Virus record (IMG/VR): IMGVR_UViG_3300027974_000120
Location: 1 to 29,197 of that record
From: a virus
Direction: 5' to 3' (one strand)
Length of the DNA stretch: 29,197 nt
Of the stretch, positions 1-11,000 are shown piece after piece. Numbering within the stretch: position 1 is the first letter of the stretch; the number at the start of each line of letters is the position of its first letter. A program made the position numbers and the translations under genes. Under the pieces are notes generated by a model. It had not been told where the DNA came from, did no database searches, and saw nothing but the letters and a program-made list of their open reading frames with translations.

Positions 1-2
1 GC

Positions 3-1913
3 GTGTGCCCAACATGCCCACACTGGGGAAAGATAACCAACCCCCTGATCCTTGGACGTGAGTTGTCTGTGGAAGTGGAGGAGAAAGAAATTGAGGTCAA
101 GCTAACGAGTGACAGCACAGTCACGGAGAAAGAAGTCGTCAAAGTCATGCGCCCAACACCGCCTCGTGGTTATGCCTATGGCACCAATGGCGGCATCTTT
201 ATGGAGCGTATGGTCGAAGACGACGAAGGCGTTAAGACAAAGAAGCAAGTGATGCTGTTGCCCTACGAATTGTTCGTGGTGGACATACTCAACAGCAACA
301 ACGACCACACTGTGCACATGATTGCGCTCAGACCCGAAGGGGCAATCAACGTAGTTATGCCGCAAAGAGCCGTGGTCAGCAAGGACGAGACAGTCAAAGC
401 ACTGGCGAGTCAAAACATCGTGGCCTCTTTCGGCCACAACAACGACAAAAACCTTTTTGAATATGTGAGGGCATGCGTGGAAGAATCTAGCACTAACAAA
501 ACCCCAATCAAAGTTCCAGACAGCTATGGTTGGCAACCTGACAACTCGTATGTATTTGCGGGTCGTATCTTTACTAAGGGTAAACCCCCAGTCAAAGTCC
601 CAATGCCGGGCTTGGAGAACATCACCAAGAACACTGAACCGCGTGGCACTATGGAGGCTTGGCGTGCGTTCATCGACATGTTGATTGCCAAGAAGATGTG
701 GGATCACCTAGCCGTTTTGCTTGCCGGTGCTGGCGCTCCTTTCATGCGCTTCACGGGTATCTACGGCATGACCTACCACTGCGCCAGTACCGAATCTGGT
801 ACGGGTAAGACGCTGGCGCTGGAGGCTGCAGCTTCGGTCTGGGGACACCCCACCCACTACCGCACAGGCAAGAGCACATCGCCTGTTGCTATGCAACAAC
901 GCTTAGGTCTGCTCAACAGCCACCCGCTTATCACAGATGAGATCACATCCAAGAACCGAGACGACTTCGAGTGGTTGCCTGAGTTCCTGCTGGACATGAC
1001 CGAAGGCCGTGGCAAAGAGCGTATGGAGTCTGGCTCCAACAAAGAGCGCCTGAACTTGTCGACATGGATGACCAATGCGTTGATGTCTTCCAATACCCAC
1101 ATCGTCGACTACTTGACTGGTGGGCGTACCCACTCATCGGAAGGCGAGTTGCGCCGCTTGCTGGAGTTTGTGCTTGAAGACGAGTTAAAGTGGGAGCCAC
1201 ATGAGATTGAGATCATCAAGTCTTTACAGCACAACTATGGCGTAGCGGGTTACGCCTTGGCTCAGTACCTTGCCGACAACGTTGACCAGTTCCCTAAGAT
1301 AGTTGGCGAAGCTGTTGCGGGTATGTATACTGAGTTCAAGGCAACCAACGATGAGCGCTTCTGGATGGCTGGCGTTGGGGCTTCTATATGCGCCCTTAAA
1401 GCGTTTAAAGAGTTGGGCGTAGCCGACATACCCTACCGCCACATTCTGAACTCCTACAAGAAGGCTGTGGACTATATGCGAGCCAGTATGAAGAGCAGCG
1501 TGCGCACCGCTGTGGATGTACTGAACGCCTATACCCGTGACAACTACGGCAGTTTTGTGGTGATTAAGCCTAGCAAGGGCGGCCTCATGGCTGAACTCGG
1601 TAGCGGCAAGGACATCGATCTGTCGATTACACGCAACAAGGTGTTCGGGCGGGTGGAGCATGAACCTATCCCCAACCACATCGACTACTTTATTGAGGAG
1701 CAACTGCTCAAGGCGTACTGCGCCACTATGAGCTTTGGGTATTCGTCATTTAAGCGCCAGCTTGAACAACTGTACAACGTGGAGTATCTTAAGAAAGATA
1801 TGATGGCCAAGACCAAGGGGCCGCAGATGCGGGTCACAGTTATGAAAATCAGACGCGAGATTATCGAAGCCGATGAAGTACTCCTCACTGCGCCTTCCGT
1901 GGGAGAAAGTTGA
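3..1913 (+). CDS. DUF927-family phage replication ATPase (primase/helicase-like), 5'-truncated
   Basis: The reading frame is open to the left edge, so the true start and an N-terminal part are missing; 636 codons remain. The visible N-terminus has a CPTCPHWGKI stretch, a two-cysteine motif commonly found just before the ATPase core of DUF927 proteins. In this frame a Walker A motif (ESGTGKT) has its lysine near residue 269. A Walker B-like LITDE has the acidic pair near residues 312-313. A STWMTNALMSSN stretch at the expected sensor position and a GGRTHSSEGELRR stretch follow. Family knowledge: DUF927 proteins are P-loop ATPases found in phage and mobile-element replication modules, often fused to primase parts. 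The inferred role is a replicative helicase or primase-helicase acting in the cytoplasm early in infection. Its stop lies 41 bases inside the next gene, which suggests coupled translation. Confidence 0.85.
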   Translation: MCPTCPHWGKITNPLILGRELSVEVEEKEIEVKLTSDSTVTEKEVVKVMRPTPPRGYAYGTNGGIFMERMVEDDEGVKTKKQVMLLPYELFVVDILNSNNDHTVHMIALRPEGAINVVMPQRAVVSKDETVKALASQNIVASFGHNNDKNLFEYVRACVEESSTNKTPIKVPDSYGWQPDNSYVFAGRIFTKGKPPVKVPMPGLENITKNTEPRGTMEAWRAFIDMLIAKKMWDHLAVLLAGAGAPFMRFTGIYGMTYHCASTESGTGKTLALEAAASVWGHPTHYRTGKSTSPVAMQQRLGLLNSHPLITDEITSKNRDDFEWLPEFLLDMTEGRGKERMESGSNKERLNLSTWMTNALMSSNTHIVDYLTGGRTHSSEGELRRLLEFVLEDELKWEPHEIEIIKSLQHNYGVAGYALAQYLADNVDQFPKIVGEAVAGMYTEFKATNDERFWMAGVGASICALKAFKELGVADIPYRHILNSYKKAVDYMRASMKSSVRTAVDVLNAYTRDNYGSFVVIKPSKGGLMAELGSGKDIDLSITRNKVFGRVEHEPIPNHIDYFIEEQLLKAYCATMSFGYSSFKRQLEQLYNVEYLKKDMMAKTKGPQMRVTVMKIRREIIEADEVLLTAPSVGES

Positions 1914-2079
1914 GAAAGGGCAGGGGTTCTTTATCCCCTGCCTAGACACCGAAGCCATGAAAGAGTGGGGCTTGAAGAAAGCCTTCTCCTTGCGGATACT
2001 AGACGCCCACGCTAGCGTGGGCATCCTTGACGGCAAGCTTGGCGTTATGTTTTACCGGAAGCCTCAATCCGTTTCATAG
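1873..2079 (+). CDS. small phage protein of unknown function, overlapping the DUF927 gene
   Basis: A 68-residue protein starting with ATG at 1873, 41 bases before the end of the DUF927 gene and in another frame. The sequence has a motif (PWEKVEKGQGFFIPC) of the sort seen in small phage proteins that begin 'PW..v..G.sFF.P', which supports a real gene rather than a chance frame. No catalytic motif, membrane segment or signal peptide is visible. No convincing ribosome-binding site precedes the start, so it probably depends on translation of the upstream gene. Its 3' end overlaps the end of the giant convergent gene by 35 bases. Two perfect inverted repeats lie within it. Function unknown. Confidence 0.6.
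   Translation: MKYSSLRLPWEKVEKGQGFFIPCLDTEAMKEWGLKKAFSLRILDAHASVGILDGKLGVMFYRKPQSVS
1918..1943. other. perfect inverted repeat (hairpin) just after the DUF927 stop
   Basis: GGCAGGGG (1919-1926) and CCCCTGCC (1935-1942) form a perfect 8-bp stem around an 8-nt loop (TTCTTTAT). A G-T wobble could extend it by one pair. It starts 5 bases after the DUF927 stop codon and lies inside the next coding frame. No T-run follows on either strand, so it is not a textbook intrinsic terminator. It could slow transcription or protect the 3' end of the replication message. Confidence 0.45.
2005..2022. terminator. 18-bp perfect palindrome at the convergent gene junction (possible bidirectional terminator)
   Basis: GCCCACGCTAGCGTGGGC is identical to its own reverse complement over 18 bases and is GC-rich. 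It lies 22 bases past the stop codon of the giant - strand gene, a usual place for a terminator, and just inside the 3' part of the small + strand gene. Neither side has a T-run, so intrinsic termination would be atypical. Alternatives are a protein-binding site or an mRNA-stabilising hairpin. Confidence 0.4.
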
Positions 2080-5000
2080 CCGCTTCAAATTTCTCCGACA
2101 GGGCTTGACGGGCTTCGTCAATCCTATCTATGCGAGCACGCTTCTCGGCGCCTGTCATCTTCTCCATACCCGTTATACGTTCCTCATCTGAGCGCAAGCG
2201 TCCCATCTGCGTCTTGTACTGCGCGGCTAATTTTGCAGCCACAATCTGTGTGCGGTTGTCTGCCAAAAATTCTCTGGCTTCTTCCACGCGTCCTTGCTTG
2301 AGCATGCTGTCGTAAGAGTTCTTGGCTTGCGTAGCTTCCGTGGCCATCCGATACATTACGTCGGCATCAGCCCCACCAAACTTCTTCTGGAACGAGCTAC
2401 CAATAAAGGGCAAGTCTGTCACACGCTTCTCAGGCGCTTCGCCTTTGCTCTCCTTGCGGAACAAACCATCAGCAGCGCCCGCAATAATTAGCGGCAACTG
2501 ACCAAAGTAGCCTGTGGCAAGATGCTCAATCTGCACAGGAGACAAGAAAGGTAACGCCTTACTCATAGCCTTAGCCGCCTCTGTTGTGGCTGCTCCAAAG
2601 CGTTCTTGTGGCGTCTTGCTCTCCATACGAGCCGACTCAATGTTGTTGCCGCTGAAGAAGTTCTTATTGGTAAAGACTTCAAACGCTGGCTTGATAGCCT
2701 GCGGCATAAACTTAGACGAGTAGCCCGGTACTGACTGTAAGAACATATCGCGCAGACCGTCAAACTGTTGCTGGCCATCGGTCTCGGCTTTCATAGCGTC
2801 AACTGCCGCTACAGCCAACGAGAAGAACCAGCCAGCCTCGTAGGGAATTGGTAGCTTGAACGGCTCTTCAACGCCCGGCACAGGGATGAAGAAGTTGCTG
2901 TACTTGTCCTTTGGCTTGGCACGTTTGAAAGCTTCGTCGTCCTCCATCGCCATGGCGTAGACCACGCCTGTAGCAACCAACAGCATGGCGTTGTTGAAGA
3001 ACTTCTGCTTGATCTTCTGCTGCTCTTCAAAAGGCATCTGGCCTGTGGCGGCTTTATACAGTACGTTTAAGCCTTGGATCTGCGCATTGAAGAAGGGGAT
3101 CAAACGACTGGCGTACTGCACTGTGGGCGACAGACCGCGCTTGTAGAAGTTCATAGACTCCATCGTGGCCATATCAGCCTCGACTTCAGACAATCCGTTC
3201 TTACGTGCGTTCTCGTACACCAACGCGCGGGTGGCAGCATCGGCACGCATCGCGGCTCTGTCAAGCCCCGCAAACAACTGGTCAACAGCGCCTTGGTTGT
3301 TACCTGCCAACTGCAAAGCCATCTTGGCAATGTCGTCTGGGTCGCCTGTGAAAATACCGCTCTGGACTAAGCCACGTTTAATAAGCTCTTCGCTTGCCGC
3401 GCTGGTGCCGCGACTCATCCGAACAAACTCACGCCCAGCTTTGGCCACCGCTGTAAGAGGCCCGTAGTTTAGACCGCCCGTAAACGATGCCGCCATTGGG
3501 TCACGAACCAACTGACGCAAAATATAGATTGGCATCCGAGTAACGCCAGAGCGCAAGATGTCGCCGGCTATGCCGCCAATCTTTAAGAACGCTGGGAGCG
3601 TCAGGTGCGCGCCTTCCAAACTCTTCACAATCAACTCGGCAGGGATACCACCCATGATGGTGTCATCGGTCTTAACGCGTACCCAGCGCTCGCCTGTATC
3701 TTCAGGGTCTTTGGGATCTGGCTCTTGGTTAAAACGAATAATGTCCGCGCCAGCTACACCTTTTCCTTTGTGGATCGGCATGGCGTTGGTTGGCTTGCCT
3801 TCTTTATCCAAGGGGCCCTTGCCTGCACCAACAGATTGGAACGCATAGGCTACGTTTCTGGCGGCTAAGTTAGTCAGAGCCTTGTCTGTAATAAGCAACG
3901 TGTTGCGTGGAAGCGACTCTGTCAGGGGCAGGATGCGGGTCTCGCCGCCCTTGAGTTCTGCCAAGTAGGGCTGGTATCTAACATCGCCGATGTTGATAGT
4001 AACCTCATCACTAAAGACAAGATCAGCCATCCCGTTTTCACGGACGCGATAGAACGGAACATAGTCACCGTCTTTAAGCAGCTTGGCTGCCGTTTCTTTG
4101 GGTATTGCGCCAGTCGAAGCCAAGAACTTAATCAAGCCTGCGTTGTACGCGTTGTACGTACTTCGCACAACTTCCAAAGCTTTTTTTAGTTCTGGGTTTG
4201 CGTTGACGTCAGCCATAGCCGCTTTGAGGTCTGCCTCGGTAATCCCCAGATCGCCCAAGTCAAGCTTGGCTAAACCCTTGTTAGCCGCACGTTGTGCGAT
4301 CATGTACGTGGTAGCAAGGTCAACGCGGCCTCTGGCGTTGCCGCCCGGGATGCGCCCTATGGCGTCAAAGACATCCTTGGCACTGTTCTGTCCCGAAGAC
4401 TTAATACCAAAGAAACCCTTCTCGTCTGTGTACAGTTCCATTGGGCCGTTCATCAGCGTGGAGCTAACGACAGCCATCTTCTGGTCAGCTTTGGTCACGC
4501 TGTACATAGCCTGCACAAAGTTCTTGGTGTCCCCCATTTCCTTAGCGCCAGCCTTCAGCGCTTCGCGCAAACCAGCACGCATATCCACCAAGTTCATCTC
4601 GGTCTCAAGCGCAATGTTTCTACCAAGGCGGTCACTGAAAGACTTAGGCTGTGCCACAACGCGGCTAGCCAGATCAGTCAGCGCATCGTCTGAACCAAAC
4701 TGTGCCTTGCGGGAAAACAACAGACCTTCAGACTGACCGACAGGTTGCAGATTCATTGCCAGTATTTCAGGAGCTTGGTCAATGTAAGCGCGTTCGGTAA
4801 ACTCACCATCTTCGTTGCCGCGTTCAATGACGTCAATTCCAGCGGCTTTCAGTTCTTCTGTTGTTTTTTTGATGCCCAATTCTCTGCGCATTTTGTAAAA
4901 CAAACTGTTGGCAAAAAAACGATCGTTGCCTTTGTACGTAGACTTCGTACCGTATTTTTCAAGCAACGCGTCAAGTTGAGGGCGCTCACCAATCGTCATG

Positions 5001-8000
5001 ACTGAGTCAACCCTATAGACTTTTTCACGGGGGATTGCGTCAAGGGAACGATACAGTTGTCCTGTCTTGGGGCGTTCTGTTAACCCTTTAATTTTTCCAA
5101 TATCGAGTGTTTGCGCAGCTTTTAATTGGTTTTTTGCTATTTGCAATTCTTCACGGGCGCTCTCAATGCTGTCAGGCTTGGCTTTTCTTTTTTCTCGGCT
5201 TGCCAAAGTCTCTGTTTGATCTTTAACATTTCGTTCTGCTTTTTTAAGCAGTTGATCCAAATACCTCCTTGCGCCTTTGTTGTTTTGCGGGTCAAGTGTT
5301 CCGCCCTGCGCAACGTCCTGCAAATAATTTGTTAATAAATTGCTCTCATAAATACTCTGCAAATCCGCCACCGGCGTAACACGCGGCCTGTTGGGATCCA
5401 TGTACTTGGCATCCATAGACCTATAGTCTTGATACGATAAGGAGCCGTACCCGGTCTCGTTTGCGGCTTTGCCAAAGGGTATAGCATGCTGATAATACTC
5501 AGCGTAAGTTTTGTCGGGAGTAGTGTACGGACCCGCGCCAATCGAGTTCTCGTTTGCAAAACGTAAATCAAACATGCCCTCGCCAGCACCCGCATACTTT
5601 GTGTCAAACGCCGTAAAAGTAGCATCGCTGCCGTGCCATGTACCGCGAATCTCCAACTGGGCAGCACCATAAGCAAGATTAACCAAGTCGCCGGCTTTAA
5701 GGTTCTTTGAATCAATACCAAAAGCAGAAAGCGCTTTTTTCAGCGTGTCGATTACCAAGCGTAACCAGTTTGCAATCGGTGAACCTTTAGAGCCCAACGC
5801 TGTTGGCCTAACGCCTGCTTTGATCGCTTCTTCAACTGCGTAAGCTAGCAACTCATCATCAAACTGTTCTTTGGACGTTTGCGCAGCTTCCACACGGGCA
5901 AGCGCAGCCTTAGCCACACGCGCTTCTACGGAGTTATCATTTAACTTAGACCAGTTGCGTACAGCGTTGACTAAGCTTTTGTATTGCCCAGCATTGAAAA
6001 GGTTTTTAAAACCAAGGTGCACACCGACTTCGTGTAGCAGTATGCCTAAGCCGTCCCCCTTGGCAATGTTGTTGGCAAACATAAACGCTTTGCCTGTCCT
6101 AGGATCTACAAAAGCTTTAGCGTCTGTAGGAATGTCGCCGGCTTCTGGTGGTTTGGCTCGTTTCACAGTGTACGCATCTTGCAGATCAGCAAAACTAGCA
6201 CTGTCTAAAAACTCTTCAACACTGTTGAATAGCTCAACGCGGCCTTTAGTAAGCCCCGCCCCACCCAGCGCAGTGTCAATTTCTTTCTGTAATTCCGCGA
6301 CACTCAAGCCGTTAACAGCCGCGCCTCGAGAAAACTCCAGTCCGCCTTGCTCATCAAAGTAAACATCTTTCACCGCACCTTCTGCGCGAGTGGTTTCGCC
6401 GTATGCTTCTTCTTCAGTCACCTTACGACGGCGGCCGCGAGTTTTGGTTTCTTTCTCAACGGGTTCAGCAGCGGCTTCTTCTGCGGCTCTGATGTCAGCT
6501 TCGTTGGTTGACTGATACAGCGCTTTCTTAACGCCTTCAAGTTCTTGACGGACAGCACGGCGCTCGTTCTCGTAGTCTTCAACTTCTTGTTTAGCGTTTA
6601 CGATCTCTTCAAGCGAAGGCAGGTTGCTTCGGCCAGTAGCAGGGCGCGCTGCTCTTGCTTGTAGTGTAGTGAGCCGATCTTTAGCGGCTTCTAACTGGTT
6701 GGTCAGCTCTTCGTCACGGCGCTCCAAAATTACTTGAAACTCTGCTTGACGCTCGGCTTCAATTGCTGCTAGTTGTGCTTTGGTCAAGTTCTTCTCACCA
6801 GCCGCACGTTTTTCTGCCAGTGCGTTGGCCTCGGCCACTGCTTGCGCCACTGATGGTGCTTTGATATTGCGCTGCTCAACCAACGGCTGTTTGGTAACGC
6901 CCGGTGTGCGTTTAGACTCTGTTGTACCAGCACGCAGTTTACTTGGAGCGCTTGTAGCGCGACGTGCGCCAGCAGATACACGGCCTTTTAGTGCAAGGTC
7001 TAACTTGGCTTTTTCTTCTGTGCCAACAGATATCTCTGTATTAACCTTGTCAATTTCTCCGTTTAGACGTGCAACAGCTTTGGTTTTACCTTCCTTGATA
7101 GCGTCGTCACGCTCGGCAGTCAGCGCCGCTAAACGATCTGTTGCTTTGCCCAGCTCTTGCACTTGCTCAATGTACTGGTCAATTGCGTCTTGTTCTTCTG
7201 GCGTAGCCTCCCGTACCGCGGGCGCTTCGGCTAGGTTAGTTCTAAGCGGCATGTTGCGTGCACGCATAAAATTAATTGCTTCTTCAAGAGATATTTTGCG
7301 TACAGACAAACGGCTTTGGAGACGGATAGCTGCCCCCAAACCTTTGAACGCTTGTACGTTTTGCTCACCGCCTACATAGGAGCCAGACTTCTTTCTGGCC
7401 GCAGTCACTTTGGCCGTAGCTTCGGCCAACTGCTTGTCGATACTGCCTAGTTCTAGAATCAAAGACAGCAAAGGCTTGTTGTACAACTCGTTATTGTATT
7501 TAACTTCGCTTGCCGCATCGGCAGTAAGCCCACGCTCACGGGCATCACGTTCGGCAGCACCAAGTGCGCGGATTTGCACACCCTTACCAAAACCGGACAT
7601 TGCCACGTTCCAACGCCTTGTGCGTTCGTCAGAGATTTGTCTCTCCAACTGCTGGACATTTGCGTCTTTAGCGCCTTGCACGGCTTGGGTTTTGTCCGCC
7701 TCGGCCTGACGCACCTTGTTGTCAGCTTCTGTAATTTCTGCTTGCGCTGTGCGAATTGTTTCCTGCAGCCTTGCAATTTCATTTTTAGCAGACTCGTTGG
7801 ATTTTTCTAGCGGATCGACTGTGGCTTTGAGTTCAGCTAAACGCTGTTCACCCACCAACACTTTAATCTGTGTACGCACTAAATCCAGAGCGGCTTTAGT
7901 CTGGGTGTATTCGGCTTTGGCTTCTTCATGCAACGCAATCAAATCGTCCAACTCTTTGAACATTGCAATTTCTGCGGCGCCGCCTCTGGCGCGTACGCCG

Positions 8001-11000
8001 GATCGATTGGCTTCTTTAATCAGCTCTTCTTTAGCCTGCTCGTACGATTTAATACGGGCGTTTAGATCGCTGACGCTGAGCTTCAGATTGTTCATCTTCA
8101 GCGCAAGGTTGTCTGTGTTGGTTTGGAACGAAGCCAACTCACCGTTTTCTTTTAAGAACTTAGTCCAGTTCTTAATTTTGCTCATACGTGCAGTAGTGTC
8201 TTTGCTTTCTTTAAGCAGTTGTTTCAAACGCGGCAAAGCTCTGGCCAAGAACGCACGCACAGGAGCCAAATCTTTCTCAGACTGCTTCATGTCTTGTTTT
8301 AGCTTACGAACGTACGGGCTATTCATGAAGCGCTGGAACGACTCAACGTCAGGTCTTGCACCAATATCTAGGCTTGGGCCAGCTTCAATACCACGGCGCT
8401 CAGCTTTCTGTACGCGACTACGCTCATCGGCTGCACCAAACAAAGGCAACTGACCAGCTTGCTCATCACGAACAGTCTCAGCCAGTTTAACCAACTGCTC
8501 CAATTCATTTTGCAAAGACAGCGGTGCGGCTTCAGCACTCTTACCGCGAATCGTTCCGGACACCAGTACTTGTTTGCCAGTGACGGGGTCGGTGCGGTAC
8601 ACAGGTTTGTTAATATCCTGCGCACGTTTCTCAACCGTGGCTCGACCGGGCACACCTTGTGTGCGTTCCTCTTCTTCTGGCTGGGCTACAAAGCCGGGCA
8701 ATTTGCCGGGTTTGCCTGTACTCTCAAGACGCTCCCGTTGCGCGTTCTGCTCCATCTGAGACACAGACGCGGCTTGTCCGGGGGTAGCGCTAGTCTCTCC
8801 CTGCTCGTACTTAAATGCTTCGGTTGGCGTGGTAGTGCTAGCCTGTGCTTGGGATTCTTTTGTTGGTGGGAATGTCTTCAACAATGTAGGGCGATCAGCG
8901 CCTCTTCGTGCCACACCCTCTTCACCATTCTCAATCTTGGTCAGTTGTTGGTCGAGCAGTGTAAGGAAGCCCTGCGACTGCGACACATTCTTAAGCAGCC
9001 CCCTGTCTGCAACAACTTCACCCGCTATATTTTCTTGATTGGCTCTGCCCGACGCTTCTTGTTTGAGCGTCATGTCTGCTTCAGGAATTACCTGCTCAGC
9101 GCGGCGCAAGAAGGCCGCAGCTTCTGGAGACAGCTTGTATGTGGACAGCACTCGGTCAATACGATCACGCAAAGATTCGGCAGTAAGTACTTCGCCAGTG
9201 CCCTCGGCTCGTGGGTGCAATTTAAACTCAGCACCGGGTACGCGTCTAAGTACTCGCTTTTGCTCGCCTTCTGGAACAACTTCTTCGGCTGTAGGCAGTG
9301 TGCCTTCTTCTAAGGGTATACCCTGTAATCGTTGCTGCAACTGACCAAACGCAGCGGATGTCGATGGTGGAGCTTCTTCGTTTCCAAACAACCCCAAGTT
9401 CTCCGTCATAGGAGACGGAGCGTTTTTCATGCGCTGCAGTGCCTGCATCTCTGGCGCCAGCCTAACTTTACGGTCTGCTTCTTCAGCAGCGGCTTGGTCT
9501 GCGGCACGGCTTTGTTCAAGTGCGGCTTGCTCTTCCTCTTCAACAGTTTGCAAACGCGTCTGGTTAGGTTGCGCTGCTTTTACTGCGTTTGCGGCACGAA
9601 GTTCTTCTAACCGCTGTTCAAGACTAGCAAAAACCAAATTCTGCTGGCGCTTGGTTAAACCGGGCAAATAAGCGCGTAGCTGCAAAGTTTGCTGCGCCAT
9701 AGCAGGGTCGGTCATTAAATAACCAACGTAATCTTTAGCGGCTAGTTCTGGTTCTTTTTCATTAGACAGTTGCTGGTCATTAGCCAACTGTATTTGTTTC
9801 GTAGCGTAATCCACTACTTTTTGTTTTGGATTGGCTATCTGCTGTTCATAGTAGCCTTCAAGATCGGGCGCTGCGGCTTTTGTTTTTGCCGTTGAGACTT
9901 CGCCGGTTTGTTCCAACATATAGTCAAACGGAGACATGCCAGCAACACGCGCTTTCTCTGCCTCTTGCTCACGCATTGGTTTAGTGCGGCGGTACTCAGG
10001 AACAATTTCTTGCAGTTGTTTTTGCAAAGCTTGAAGCGAGTCTTGCGCGTCTTTGTACTCCGCTTTCTCAACAGGCGTAGCGTTAGCGCCGGGCTTTTTA
10101 AGCGCCGTCTTCTGCGTTTGAAACTGCGCTAGTAAATCATCGTACTGTTTGCCAATATCAATAGCGTACTTGGGTGTCTGTTTTTCAGCTTCCAGAGCCT
10201 TTGCGTCAGCTTCTTCTTCAGCTTTCTGTTGGGCAGCAGTTAGTTGTTCTTGTTGCAAACGCAATGCACGCTTTTGTTGTTCGGCTTCTTTGGCTTTCTC
10301 TTCAACTTCTGCACGGGCACCAGAGCGTTCAGACACGCGACCAACGGCGCCTAAAGGCGCAAGCAAACCTACTTGATAAGCGGTTTCGCCATACTCTTTC
10401 ATGGCGTCAGGAGATGTCAAAGACAGCCCTGCTTGGTAACGCTCCAACATCTGCTGGGCAATTTCTGTGGGGATCTCGGCTAACGCGCCTGTGGCCAGAC
10501 CTTTAGACAACGTAACGGCTAGGCGTTCTTCGGCTAACTTGGCAACCTGAGCCGCGCTCCGTCCGAGTAGTGCCTCGGCGGGGATACCAGTTAATTTACT
10601 GACAATTTTGCCGCCAAACGGAATAAACGTACCGGCTACATCGAGCGCTCCAGAGGGAATCGCTGTGCCCACAGCTTTGCGCATATCAATACTGATAGGC
10701 TCTCCGGCACGTTCCTGTTCCGCAGCTTGACGCTCTACGTTTTGACCCAAAGCTTGTGTAGTACCGGAAGCCAACGCGCCTAGAGCACCGCCAACCAACT
10801 TGCCCTTTGTACCAAACGCACCGCCAAGCATGGAACCCAAACGGCCACTGGCGGCAAGAGACGCAATGTTTGCGCCTTGCTCTGCAATGGCTCCGGGGAT
10901 TTGACTAACGGCTTCGCCTGCGGCTGGCAGGATACCGCGCTCTTCGTAGAGCTTCTTGACTTTCTCAAAGTCTGCGCCTTCTTCGTAACGGGAACTAATG

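Noticed and set aside
1224-1703. Open - strand frame of 159 codons inside the DUF927 gene
   Set aside because: Antisense to a well-supported gene, with no ribosome-binding site or motif.
4083-4736. Open + strand frame of 217 codons
   Set aside because: Antisense to the conserved region just after the ART-like domain of the giant protein; no recognisable motif.
8459-9313. Open + strand frame of 284 codons, Leu/Cys/Phe-rich
   Set aside because: It lies wholly inside the giant - strand gene, and its composition is that of an antisense reading.
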